The notes beneath the pieces are model-generated. The model saw only the letters and a list, made by a program, of their open reading frames with translations. It searched no databases and was not told the origin of the DNA. A stretch of 64,000 nt of DNA from Pseudomonas sp. QS1027. Lineage in GTDB: Bacteria > Pseudomonadota > Gammaproteobacteria > Pseudomonadales > Pseudomonadaceae. The stretch spans positions 1 through 64,000 of the forward strand of contig NZ_PHSU01000019.1 in NCBI RefSeq assembly GCF_002814235.1, given 5' to 3'. Below, in pieces: positions 24,878-32,915 of the stretch. The position numbers and the translations under genes are program-made. The stretch's first letter is position 1. Every line of letters begins with the position of its first letter.

Positions 24878-25917
24878 GTCAGTGACTCCTGTGGGGCTCG
24901 TTCCCGGGCGATCAGACGCTCCAGGACTCGGCGCGACTGCACGCCGCCGGCGTCGATATTGAGCTTGAGCAGGTTGCGCAGGGGATGGTCGAGCAGGTTC
25001 TGTTGCTGGCGTTCGAGCATCTCCAGGTCTTCGCTGAAAATCTTGCCCTGACCCTCGCGGATGCTCGCGGTCAGGGCTTCGTCCTGCGGGTTGAAATTGC
25101 GCGTCATACCCCAGAAGTACCAGATCGAGGTCTCGGTTTGCGGGGTGATGAAGTCGACGACGATGCTCGACGCCTTGAACTGCGGATCGGCGTGATAACC
25201 GCCTTTGCCGGCGTGGGCCACGCCGACTTCGATCAGCACATGACTGGGGGGGCTGAAGCGGCAGATCTGCCAGCGGTCAACCGGCACATCATCGGCCAGG
25301 TTGTTGCCGCGCAGGGCCATGCGCCAAAAGGGTGGTGCCATGATGTTTTCCATGTGGCGGGCAGTGATCACCTCGTCGCCCTCGACCGTGGTGATCGGCG
25401 CGACCTCATCGATTTCCTTCTGGCCGATGCTGGACGCATGCACGTAGGTTTCGTGGGTCAGGTCCATCAGGTTGTCGATCATCAGGCGATAGTCGCACTG
25501 GATATGAAATAGACCTCCGCCATAGGCCCACTGATCGCTGATCGCCCATTCCAGATGAGGGATCAGCGCCGCGTCGGCCTGCTCCTGATCGCCGGGCCAG
25601 ACCCAGACAAATCCGTAGCGCTCGACCACGGCAAAGGTCTTGTTGCAGGGGAATCCCCGGACCCGCTGCCCTGGCATTTCCACGGTCTTGCCATCGCAAC
25701 CCATCACCAGGCCGTGATAACCGCACACCAGCTGGCCGTTTTCGACGTATCCCAGTGACAGCGGAGCGCCGCGATGGGGGCAGAAGTCCTCGACGGCCGA
25801 CACCTGGCCTTCATGCCCACGGTAAAAAACCATCTTTTCACCACAGATCTGACGGCCCAGGGGCTTGTCGAGTTCATCAGGCGTACAGGCGACGTACCAG
25901 GTGTTTTTGAGATACAT
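24874..25917 (-). CDS. vanA: Vanillate O-demethylase oxygenase subunit
   Basis: A 347-residue Rieske non-haem iron oxygenase that demethylates vanillate to protocatechuate and formaldehyde. The Rieske ligands are Cys46, His48, Cys65 and His68 (CPHRG and CGYHG), and the mononuclear iron histidines His155 and His160 lie in DLTHETYVHASS. Length is typical for VanA. It is first in the vanAB operon. Two ATGGATCCAT palindromes upstream (25945 and 26007) indicate control by a VanR-type repressor, and the vanR gene lies 8 kb away on the other side of an importer module. Confidence 0.96.
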   Translation of the reverse strand: MYLKNTWYVACTPDELDKPLGRQICGEKMVFYRGHEGQVSAVEDFCPHRGAPLSLGYVENGQLVCGYHGLVMGCDGKTVEMPGQRVRGFPCNKTFAVVERYGFVWVWPGDQEQADAALIPHLEWAISDQWAYGGGLFHIQCDYRLMIDNLMDLTHETYVHASSIGQKEIDEVAPITTVEGDEVITARHMENIMAPPFWRMALRGNNLADDVPVDRWQICRFSPPSHVLIEVGVAHAGKGGYHADPQFKASSIVVDFITPQTETSIWYFWGMTRNFNPQDEALTASIREGQGKIFSEDLEMLERQQQNLLDHPLRNLLKLNIDAGGVQSRRVLERLIARERAPQESLT

Positions 25918-25944
25918 GGCGATTCTCCCAGCTTTTTTGTATTT

Positions 25945-25956
25945 AGTGGATCCATT
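25945..25956. promoter_or_regulatory. VanR-type operator 1
   Basis: AGTGGATCCATT lies 28 bases upstream of the vanA start. It differs by one base from the perfect palindrome at 26007 and resembles the ATTGGATCCAAT site known for VanR in other bacteria. Confidence 0.65.
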
Positions 25957-26006
25957 AGGTTGTTTTACTTTGGATTAGTCAAACAAAAAAATCATTTATT
26001 CAATTT

Positions 26007-26018
26007 AATGGATCCATT
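26007..26018. promoter_or_regulatory. VanR-type operator 2
   Basis: AATGGATCCATT is a perfect 12-base palindrome, followed at once by another GATGGATC half. It sits midway between vanA and the divergent hydrolase gene, so VanR bound here could control both directions. Confidence 0.65.
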
Positions 26019-26064
26019 GATGGATCGCGCGAATGCCTGACAGGCGTAGCGGGAAAGCTATTTG

Positions 26065-26093
26065 TTTATTGAGTAAAATATTTTATTGACTAA
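26065..26093. promoter_or_regulatory. Direct repeats before the hydrolase operon
   Basis: TTTATTGAGTAA (26065-26076) and TTTATTGACTAA (26082-26093) are 12-base repeats with one mismatch, 17 bases apart, in an AT-rich stretch about 70-95 bases before the hydrolase start. They could be an activator or promoter element for the hydrolase-porin-binding protein operon. The cognate protein is unknown. Confidence 0.35.
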
Positions 26094-26161
26094 GTAAATG
26101 TGCTTGATCAATCATTTCCCTGCATCTGCTCTCACGCAGAGTCATTTCCAGGGGCAACCCC

Positions 26162-27424
26162 ATGAGTCAGAACCACCTGCCTTTGCTGGCCAGTCTTTAT
26201 GTCGAGGCCAATGAGTCTTCAGTCGACGGACCTGTCGCGCCGTCACTCATGCAAGGTTTTCCGGCCGAACCGGAACATCGCGTCACCTGGTCCAACTGGA
26301 TGAGCCCGCCATTCAACCAGTGGGGGTTTCGCAACCTGGCACGCCTGCGTCCGTCCATCGACGTGCAGGCCAACCCTGGTACGACCGGTGTCTTGAAGGA
26401 GGCGCCGCTGGCGCTGGATGAGCTGAATTTCGTCAGTGAATGCGGCCTGGGCATCAGCGTCATCGATCACCTGGTGGCCAGTCACACCGACGCATTCCTG
26501 GTGATGCAAGGCGACACGGTGCTCTTCGAGCGGTACTTCAACGGCCAGCAGCGCCGGGATCGGCACGCCATGTTCTCGGTCACCAAGTCGCTGATCGGCA
26601 CCCTGGGGGAGCAACTGGTCTGCGAGGGCACCCTCGACCCGGCATTGCCCGCGGTGCATTACGTGCCGGAGTTGCTGGGCGGCGCGTTTGCCGATGCCAG
26701 CGTGCGGCAACTGTTCGACATGGCCGTGGGCATCGAATACAGCGAGGTCTATGACGACCCCAATTCCGAGAGTTCACAGTATGGCTACGCCTGCGGTTTC
26801 CAGCCGGCCCCGCCGCAGTACGCTCAGTTCGAGTCGCTTTACCAGTACCTGCCGTCCCTGCGAAAGCGCGGTGAACATGGTGGTTTTTTCCACTATGTGA
26901 CCGCCACCACCGAAGCCCTGGCCTGGGTGATGGAGCGCGCCTCGGGCAAGTCCTGCGACCAGTTGCTGCAAGGCATCTGGAGCCAGTTGGGTTGTGAGCG
27001 CGACGGCTACTTCATGGCCGATCCCTGGGGCCGTGGCGTGGCGGGAGCCGGTTTCAGCGCCACTCTGCGGGACATGGCACGTTTCGGCCGCCTTTTGGCC
27101 AATGAGGGGAGGCAGGACGGCCGGCAGTTGCTCTCGAGCGAGGCCATCGCGTGCATCGTCAGCGGTTCCGATCCGGCGATCTACGCCGCGAACCCCGAGT
27201 TCTCCAAATGGACACCCGGCGCGTCCTATCGCAGCCAGTGGTACGTCTTCAACGACCACAGTCAGGCGCTCATGGCCGGTGGCATTCATGGCCAATACCT
27301 GTTCATCGACAAGCCATCCGGCGTGGTGATCGTCAAGCAGTCATCACTGCCCGATGCCGTCGGCCCATTCGATGCCGACAGCGTGCGCATGCTGCGCGCC
27401 ATCGCCGGCCATCTGAGTCGTTGA
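26162..27424 (+). CDS. Serine beta-lactamase-fold hydrolase (NylB/esterase-like)
   Basis: A 420-residue serine hydrolase of the class C beta-lactamase/penicillin-binding-protein fold. The nucleophile motif SxxK is FSVTKSL (about residues 139-145), with a plausible YxT/N tyrosine in HYVTATTEAL and a third motif in GGIHGQYLF. It resembles the 6-aminohexanoate-dimer hydrolase (NylB) and carboxylesterase branch. No signal peptide is visible, so it probably acts in the cytoplasm. It is divergent from vanAB across two VanR-type sites and followed by a porin and a polyamine-type binding protein. An ester or amide of a plant phenolic is a reasonable substrate guess; antibiotic resistance is unlikely. 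Confidence 0.8.
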   Translation: MSQNHLPLLASLYVEANESSVDGPVAPSLMQGFPAEPEHRVTWSNWMSPPFNQWGFRNLARLRPSIDVQANPGTTGVLKEAPLALDELNFVSECGLGISVIDHLVASHTDAFLVMQGDTVLFERYFNGQQRRDRHAMFSVTKSLIGTLGEQLVCEGTLDPALPAVHYVPELLGGAFADASVRQLFDMAVGIEYSEVYDDPNSESSQYGYACGFQPAPPQYAQFESLYQYLPSLRKRGEHGGFFHYVTATTEALAWVMERASGKSCDQLLQGIWSQLGCERDGYFMADPWGRGVAGAGFSATLRDMARFGRLLANEGRQDGRQLLSSEAIACIVSGSDPAIYAANPEFSKWTPGASYRSQWYVFNDHSQALMAGGIHGQYLFIDKPSGVVIVKQSSLPDAVGPFDADSVRMLRAIAGHLSR

Positions 27425-27480
27425 GCTCCGCCTTAAAACAACAACGTTGCGAATCGATTCACTCGACCCGAAGGGGTCTT

Positions 27481-27499
27481 GGCGGCGTACTGCGCCGCC
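27481..27499 (+). promoter_or_regulatory. Hairpin between hydrolase and porin genes
   Basis: GGCGGCG pairs with CGCCGCC around a 5-base loop in the 120-base gap. No T-run follows. It is a possible attenuator or mRNA stability element separating expression of the hydrolase from the abundant porin. Confidence 0.4.
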
Positions 27500-27544
27500 G
27501 CTCAACTGCCCTGTAACAACAATAAATCACACAGGAGCTTCACT

Positions 27545-28882
27545 ATGTTTCCCATGATGCGTTTTTCACGCGCGCTATTGGCGGTCGGGCTACCCCTGGC
27601 TACCCAGGCGGCGATGGCGGGCTACACCTTCGAGGATGGCGACCTCAAGGGGGAGGTCAATCTCACAGCCGGCGCAGCGACGCTTTTCACTCGCAATGTC
27701 AACTTCGGTAGCGGCCGGATTGATATGCGTAACGGCCGGAACGGCGGTAGCAGCATTGACTGGCAGGAGTTCTACGTGAAACCCGGGGTCAAGCTCGAGT
27801 ATGCGGTGCAGCCGGATTTCAGTCTGCTGGGCGGTGGGTCGCTGGTGGCGGCGAAGACCTTGGGCGATGGTGACGCTGGTGGTTTCACCCGTAGTTCCGA
27901 CGGTAAGGCGGCGACAGAAGAACTCTACGGCGGTTTTCGCCGTGGCGAGTGGACGTTCACTGCCGGTCGCCAGAATTACCTGATCGGCACCGGCTTCATC
28001 GTCATGGACGGTAACCTCGACCAGAAAAAGGACGGTGCCTATTGGCTGGGTCCCAGGACGGCCTTCAGGGATTCGGCGATCCTGGCCTGGGACCATGCCT
28101 CCCTGAAATCCCAGGCCTTCACCTTGCGCACCGATGACGATCTGGGGGACTTCCGCATGACGGGCGCCAACCTGGATTACAACCTCGACGATCAGGTGAC
28201 GTTGGGGGCCATGGCGATGAGGGTCAATGCGCTGGGGCCCAGGGGCAGTACTCTGCCGCAACGCCGTGACGGGATGCTGGTGTATAACCTCAGAGCGCTC
28301 AATGCGAAAGTCCCGGGTGTGGCGAACCTGACCCTGAATGGCGAATACGCCCTGGAGCGGGGCAGTGGCGAAGGCGTGGATTACGATGCCAATGCCTGGT
28401 ATGGCCAGGCGGATTATGCCTTCAACACCTTGCCACTGACCCCGGTGATCGGCTATCGCTATGCGAGCTTTTCCGGCGACAACAACCTTTCCGATAACCG
28501 CCAGAAAGCCTGGGACCCTTTGAGCAAGGGCTTTGTCGATTGGAGCACCTGGCTGATTGGCGACGTGGTCGGCAACTACCTGCTGTTCAACAGTAATGAA
28601 AACGTTCAACAGTTCTCGCTCAAGACCCACCTCAACGAAGCCCTGACCCTTGGCGCGATCCACTACCAGTTCTGGCTGGATGAAAAAAACTACCTGGGCG
28701 CGGCGGTCAGCGATCGACGCTTTGCCGACGAGAGCGTCGTCTTCCTCGATTGGACCGCGTCGAAATCGCTGTCCACCTCGCTGTCCTATAACTGGGTCAA
28801 GCCGCTGGCGGCAGCCAGGCAGGTGTTCGGCGACGATCAGAAGTTCAGCGCGCTGGAACTGTATTTCACCTACCGCTACTAA
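27545..28882 (+). CDS. Outer-membrane beta-barrel porin (alginate-export-type family)
   Basis: A 445-residue secreted outer-membrane protein: a signal peptide of about 25 residues (RALLAVGLPLATQAAMA), then alternating amphipathic strands throughout and a terminal aromatic residue (LELYFTYRY) as barrel proteins require for assembly. Central segments such as WYGQADYAFNTLPLTPVIGY fit the alginate-export (AlgE-like) porin family, a broad group also used for uptake of small anionic compounds. ATG 27545 has a clean CACAGGAGCTTCACT leader; the frame is open further upstream without a signal. It is probably cotranscribed with the hydrolase upstream and the binding protein downstream. The substrate is unknown. 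Confidence 0.75.
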   Translation: MFPMMRFSRALLAVGLPLATQAAMAGYTFEDGDLKGEVNLTAGAATLFTRNVNFGSGRIDMRNGRNGGSSIDWQEFYVKPGVKLEYAVQPDFSLLGGGSLVAAKTLGDGDAGGFTRSSDGKAATEELYGGFRRGEWTFTAGRQNYLIGTGFIVMDGNLDQKKDGAYWLGPRTAFRDSAILAWDHASLKSQAFTLRTDDDLGDFRMTGANLDYNLDDQVTLGAMAMRVNALGPRGSTLPQRRDGMLVYNLRALNAKVPGVANLTLNGEYALERGSGEGVDYDANAWYGQADYAFNTLPLTPVIGYRYASFSGDNNLSDNRQKAWDPLSKGFVDWSTWLIGDVVGNYLLFNSNENVQQFSLKTHLNEALTLGAIHYQFWLDEKNYLGAAVSDRRFADESVVFLDWTASKSLSTSLSYNWVKPLAAARQVFGDDQKFSALELYFTYRY

Positions 28883-28921
28883 GTGCCGCGAGCCTTTGCG
28901 GCCGCGCTGGAGTGTTTCATC

Positions 28922-30025
28922 ATGAACCGTCTTTTGCGTAACACCTTGCTGAGCGCTGTCGTTTCGCTGTTGGCCAGTGGTTTGTGCCTGGCTGAAGAGC
29001 GGACTGTCCGGATCTACAACTGGATCGAGTACCTGCCGCCCGAGATCCTGAAGAGTTTTCAGGAGGAAACGGGCATCCGCCCGATTTACGATGTGTTCGA
29101 CAGTGTCGAGACCCTGGAGTCCAAGCTACTGACCGGCAACTCCGGGTACGACGTGGTATTCCCGAGTAGTTCCAACCTGAGTCACTTGATCGCCGCGGGT
29201 GCCATCGAACCCCTGGAGCGCAACCAGTTGCCGAACTGGCAGCACCTGGACCCGGAGTTCATGAAATCCCTGGAGGCCGTGGGAGACTCGGGCAATCGCT
29301 ACGCGGTTCCTTACCTGTGGGGCACCACGCTGATCGGCTATAACGTCGACAAGGTGCGGCAGGTCCTGGGCGCCAATGTGCAGATGAACAGCTGGGACAT
29401 GATCTTCAAGGAAGAGAACCTCGCCAAACTGGCCAGTTGCGGCGTCGGTTTTCTCGATGCAGCCAACGAGATCGTGCCCATCGCCTTGCACTACAAGGGC
29501 CTCGATCCCAACAGCCAGAAGCGTGAGGACTACCCGCAGGCCCAGGCCGCGATGATGAAAATTCGCCCTTACATCACCTACTTCAATTCCTCGCGCTACG
29601 GCATGGATCTGGCCAATGGTGATATTTGCGTCGCAGTGGGCTGGTCAGGCGGCGTAGCGCTGGCCAAGCAACTGGCCGATGCCGCTGGCAAGGGGGTCAA
29701 GGTCGAGATGGCATTGCCCAAGGAAGGTGCGCCAATGTGGTCGGATGTGATGGTGGTGCCGGTCAACGCGCCGGATGCCAAGGAGGCCCATGCGTTCATC
29801 AACTACATTCTGCGACCGGATGTGATCGCCCGGATCAGCAACAAGATCGGTTACCCCAACCCGAACAAGGACGCCACCGCATTGGTGAATGCCGATATCC
29901 GTAACAACCCCAATATGTATGTGCCGGACGAGGCGCGTAAAACGCTGTTCGCCCTGCAACCCATGCCGGCAGCCATGGAGCGGATCCGCACCCGCACCTG
30001 GACGAGCATCAAGACCAATCGCTGA
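28922..30025 (+). CDS. PotF/SpuD-like polyamine-type periplasmic binding protein, orphan
   Basis: A 367-residue binding protein with a signal peptide of about 24 residues. It has typical PotF features: the opening strand VRIYNWIEYLPPEIL, GYDVVFPSSSNLSHLI and IGYPNPNKDA. Ligands of this family are putrescine, spermidine and related amines. No ABC permease or ATPase gene follows; a convergent TetR gene comes next, so it must borrow a transporter or serve as a sensor. ATG 28922 is used because the signal peptide begins here. Cotranscription with the hydrolase and porin suggests an amine-containing ligand, perhaps a phenolic-polyamine conjugate (inference). Confidence 0.85.
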   Translation: MNRLLRNTLLSAVVSLLASGLCLAEERTVRIYNWIEYLPPEILKSFQEETGIRPIYDVFDSVETLESKLLTGNSGYDVVFPSSSNLSHLIAAGAIEPLERNQLPNWQHLDPEFMKSLEAVGDSGNRYAVPYLWGTTLIGYNVDKVRQVLGANVQMNSWDMIFKEENLAKLASCGVGFLDAANEIVPIALHYKGLDPNSQKREDYPQAQAAMMKIRPYITYFNSSRYGMDLANGDICVAVGWSGGVALAKQLADAAGKGVKVEMALPKEGAPMWSDVMVVPVNAPDAKEAHAFINYILRPDVIARISNKIGYPNPNKDATALVNADIRNNPNMYVPDEARKTLFALQPMPAAMERIRTRTWTSIKTNR

Positions 30026-30029
30026 TCAA

Positions 30030-30056
30030 GCCTGGCTGCCGAGTCTCGGCTCAGGC
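30030..30056. terminator. Hairpin between convergent potF-like and tetR genes
   Basis: GCCTG (30030-30034) pairs with CAGGC (30052-30056), and inner CCGA pairs with TCGG. It overlaps the tetR stop codon and follows the binding-protein stop by four bases. There is no clear T-run; a bidirectional terminator is possible. Confidence 0.4.
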
Positions 30057-30662
30057 GTGCATGCCCTGGAAGAGCAGGGCGGTGATGCGTCGGACCTGGT
30101 TGGAATGAGAGTCCATGTCTGGCGGCTCCTGATTGACCAGCCGCAGCAGTTGAAGGTGCGCATAGTCATTGAGCAGGAAGGCGGCGGTCTCGACGTTGAG
30201 GTCGCCGCGCAGCTTGCCGGCCTGCTGCAGGTCCCTGAGCAGGCCACTGATTTCCGAGCGCAACGCATCGTTCATGGCACGGTAGCCTTCGGGCAGTTCA
30301 TTGTCGCCACCAAACAGAATCAGCGGCAGCAGTTCGCGCCAGAGACTGGGGTGCATCACTTCCAGGGCGTAGCGGGTCAAGAGCTGTTCCAGGTAGCACA
30401 AGGTGTCGACCGGATCGTCCATTTCGGGGATCTGGCTGCGGGTGTCCTTGAGGGCACGCTGGTCGGCGGCGTGCAGGATTTCCAGGATGATTTCCTGCTT
30501 GTTGCCGAAGTACTTGAACACCGTGGGCGCCGAGACCCCGGCCTGGTTGGCGATCTGTTCGATGGTGGTGTTCTGGAAGCCCTGGTGCTCGAACAGCTCC
30601 ACTGCGGCCTTGCTGATGGCCTGGCGGCGCAGGACTTTCTGGCGTTCACGCAGTCCAGTCAC
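30051..30662 (-). CDS. TetR-family regulator
   Basis: A 203-residue TetR protein: N-terminal HTH (TTIEQIANQAGVSAPTVFKYF) then a helical ligand-binding domain. It is convergent with the PotF-like gene and in tandem with the sigma54 activator gene, 188 bases apart. Two perfect palindromes in the upstream gap (30702 and 30731) suggest autoregulation. Its target and ligand cannot be read from sequence; the hydrolase-porin-PotF operon or the sigma54 activator are the nearest candidates. Confidence 0.85.
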   Translation of the reverse strand: MTGLRERQKVLRRQAISKAAVELFEHQGFQNTTIEQIANQAGVSAPTVFKYFGNKQEIILEILHAADQRALKDTRSQIPEMDDPVDTLCYLEQLLTRYALEVMHPSLWRELLPLILFGGDNELPEGYRAMNDALRSEISGLLRDLQQAGKLRGDLNVETAAFLLNDYAHLQLLRLVNQEPPDMDSHSNQVRRITALLFQGMHA

Positions 30663-30701
30663 GGGAGGTCCTTCTAGATGGGCGGGTACAAAAGCCAGCA
30701 G

Positions 30702-30745
30702 GATAATCGATTATCTTTGTCGCAAAAATACTTTATTAAATAAAG
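30702..30745. promoter_or_regulatory. Two palindromes upstream of the tetR gene
   Basis: GATAATCGATTATC (30702-30715) is a perfect 14-base palindrome and CTTTATTAAATAAAG (30731-30745) a perfect 15-base one with a central A. They lie 40-83 bases upstream of the tetR start in an AT-rich patch, the expected place for a TetR autoregulatory site. Confidence 0.4.
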
Positions 30746-30850
30746 CTTATCCGCACATGCCCTCCAGGCCCGGCACGGGGCTTTCAATTGGCCGGTTCCG
30801 GCGCGAACCGAGGCCACTTCGGGTGGTGGAATGTAGAGGCGCGGCCTGAG

Positions 30851-32623
30851 TCAGGCCGATGCCTGTTGGTACTTTTTCAGGCGATAGGCAAACTGCGCCC
30901 GACTCAATCCCAGCAAGCGCGCCGCCGCCGCCAGATTGCCCGCGCTGTGTTGCAGCGCTTCGTCGATCAGGCGTGACTCCAGTCCTTCGATGGAGAAACC
31001 CTGCTCCAGCCGGCTCAAGGTTTCCAGCAAGGCCGCACGCGGCTGTGTGCCGGAGGGATTCTGGTTGATGGCCGCCAGGCTGCCGTTGTTGTCCAGGGAA
31101 TACAGCTCCTGGGGGATGGGTTCGTTGCGAAACAGGTGGACCAGGTCAATGGCTTGGCCATCTTCGCTGGCGATCAGGCCGCGCTCCACCAGGTTCTGCA
31201 GTTCCCGCACGTTGCCGGGGAAGTCGTAGCGCAGCAGCGCCTTGAGCGCGCGCATGGTCAGCCCGGCGGGCTTGCGCCCGTAGTCCTGGCAGAAGCGTCG
31301 CAGGAACGCATTGATCAGCAACGGGATATCGTCGCGTCGCTCGCGCAGCGGCGGCAGGGTGATGGGGAAGACGTTCAGACGGTAGAACAGGTCCTCGCGA
31401 AAGTCGCCAGCCGCTACCGCTTTGCGCAGGTCGACGTTGGTCGCCGCCACCACTCGCACATCGACCTTGATCGGCTGACCGCCACCGACGCGTTCGATCT
31501 CGCGCTCCTGCAAGGCACGCAACAGCTTGCCTTGCCCAGGCAGGCTGAGGCTGGCGATTTCATCGAGAAACAGGGTGCCGCCGTGGGCCCGTTCGAAGCG
31601 TCCGGGACGCGAATGGGTCGCGCCGGTATAGGCGCCGCGTTCGACGCCGAACAGCTCCGCCTCGATCAGATTGTCCGGGATCGCGGCGCAGTTCAGGGCT
31701 ACGAAAGCTGCCTGATGGCGTGGGCTGTACTGATGCAACTGACGGGCAAACAGCTCCTTGCCAACCCCTGACTCACCGCTGAACAGCACCGTTGCGGGTG
31801 TTGGCGCTACGCGTTGCAGGGCGAGGGTGGCGGCATTGAAGGCCGCACTGGCGCCAATGGGTTTGGGGCCGCTGGACAGCTCGTTGTCATCCTGGGGCGC
31901 GGGTGCCGGGGCTTGGTGCTGCCTGAAGGGGGCGTGGGTCGGTGATGCCGTGAGATAACTCAGGTCCTGTTCGACATCGCCCCATTGCTCGGCGGTCTTG
32001 CCGACCACGCGGCAGGTCTCGTGGCCCATGCCCCGGCATTCGACTTCCCGGAAGATCACCAGGCGCCCGAATAGCCCACTGACATAACCGATGGCATAGC
32101 CCAGTTCGGTCCAGCACACCGGGTCCTGGCCGATCCCGTAGGCGGCGATATGTTCGTCGGCTTCGCAGGAGTGATGCCAGAGGAACTCGCCTTCGTAGAA
32201 ACCAGAGTCGGCATCGAACTTGAAGTGCAGGGGTTCGACCTTGGTCATGCCTTCAAGGGTATGCAGGCGTGTGCCAGCGGAGAAGATCGCCGCGGCATCG
32301 GCGTCCGGCCAGCGCTCGCGGATCAGTCGGGCATCCCGTGCGCCGGACAGGTAGCCGGTGCGGGTAAACAGGCCACGGGTCTGTTCCAGTCCCTGGCGAT
32401 CGATGATCTCCCGACGCAGTGCGCCGAAGGATGAGCTGTGCAAGAGCAGCATGCGCTGATCATTGAGCCAGATGCGTCCGTCGACCGGGGAGAAGAACAG
32501 GCACTCGGTCAGCTCGGCCAGGGTCGGTGAGTTGCCCTCCGCCAGTTGGGTACTGTCGCCCCTTGGCGAGAAATGTTCCTCCGATACCGCGAGATCCGGG
32601 AACAGCGAATGGGGATTTTTCAT
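30851..32623 (-). CDS. Sigma54-dependent activator of the XylR/DmpR type
   Basis: A 590-residue enhancer-binding protein. Domains in order are an N-terminal XylR_N-type sensor (about residues 35-130), a V4R small-molecule domain (about 145-210), an AAA+ domain with Walker A GESGVGKE (283-290), and a C-terminal Fis-type HTH (LAAAARLLGLSRAQFAYRLK). The sigma54-contact loop reads GAYTGA (330-335) instead of the usual GAFTGA. Relatives bind aromatic effectors directly and drive degradation operons. It is divergent from a XylC-like dehydrogenase, calA and an envelope module that carry two candidate -24/-12 promoters. A phenylpropanoid alcohol or aldehyde is the likely effector. Confidence 0.92.
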   Translation of the reverse strand: MKNPHSLFPDLAVSEEHFSPRGDSTQLAEGNSPTLAELTECLFFSPVDGRIWLNDQRMLLLHSSSFGALRREIIDRQGLEQTRGLFTRTGYLSGARDARLIRERWPDADAAAIFSAGTRLHTLEGMTKVEPLHFKFDADSGFYEGEFLWHHSCEADEHIAAYGIGQDPVCWTELGYAIGYVSGLFGRLVIFREVECRGMGHETCRVVGKTAEQWGDVEQDLSYLTASPTHAPFRQHQAPAPAPQDDNELSSGPKPIGASAAFNAATLALQRVAPTPATVLFSGESGVGKELFARQLHQYSPRHQAAFVALNCAAIPDNLIEAELFGVERGAYTGATHSRPGRFERAHGGTLFLDEIASLSLPGQGKLLRALQEREIERVGGGQPIKVDVRVVAATNVDLRKAVAAGDFREDLFYRLNVFPITLPPLRERRDDIPLLINAFLRRFCQDYGRKPAGLTMRALKALLRYDFPGNVRELQNLVERGLIASEDGQAIDLVHLFRNEPIPQELYSLDNNGSLAAINQNPSGTQPRAALLETLSRLEQGFSIEGLESRLIDEALQHSAGNLAAAARLLGLSRAQFAYRLKKYQQASA

Positions 32624-32647
32624 TGTTATGCCCCTGGGCGAGTCGAC

Positions 32648-32690
32648 TGATCGAAATGATCAACTGCAATAATAGTTATTAAACATAACT
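32648..32690. promoter_or_regulatory. Candidate upstream activator sites
   Basis: Two inverted repeats lie between the activator gene and the candidate sigma54 promoter: TGATCGAAATGATCA (32648-32662) and AGTTATTAAACATAACT (32674-32690). They are about 125-170 bases upstream of the -24/-12 element, a normal distance for enhancer-type sites of XylR/DmpR-like proteins. Confidence 0.45.
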
Positions 32691-32815
32691 TTATCATTTG
32701 GACAAGTGCCGCAAAATCGGGCGCTCGCCGGGTCTATCGCTCTGTCCGCAGGTATTGCGCGCGAACCTGCAAGCCAGAGCCTTCGCGGCTTGAAGAACGG
32801 CGCGCTGGCGGAAAT

Positions 32816-32831
32816 CGGCATGGCCCTTGCT
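32816..32831 (+). promoter_or_regulatory. Candidate sigma54 promoter before the aldehyde dehydrogenase
   Basis: CGGCATGGCCCTTGCT has GG at 32817-32818 and GC at 32829-32830, the exact 12-base spacing of -24/-12 promoters, and matches TGGCAC-N5-TTGCT at most positions. Transcription would start near 32842, 75 bases before the gene. The activator gene next to it is sigma54-dependent. Confidence 0.55.
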
Positions 32832-32915
32832 CTAGTGCTTTCACCACGCAGACGACTTCAGCGCCTCAGCAAGGCGGTGTCGGGCGATGACAAACACAAG
32901 AGCCGGGAGGCCGAA

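Noticed and set aside
26162..27424. Beta-lactamase resistance gene
   Set aside because: The SxxK fold is shared with esterases and amide hydrolases; there is no signal peptide and the catabolic context does not suggest resistance.
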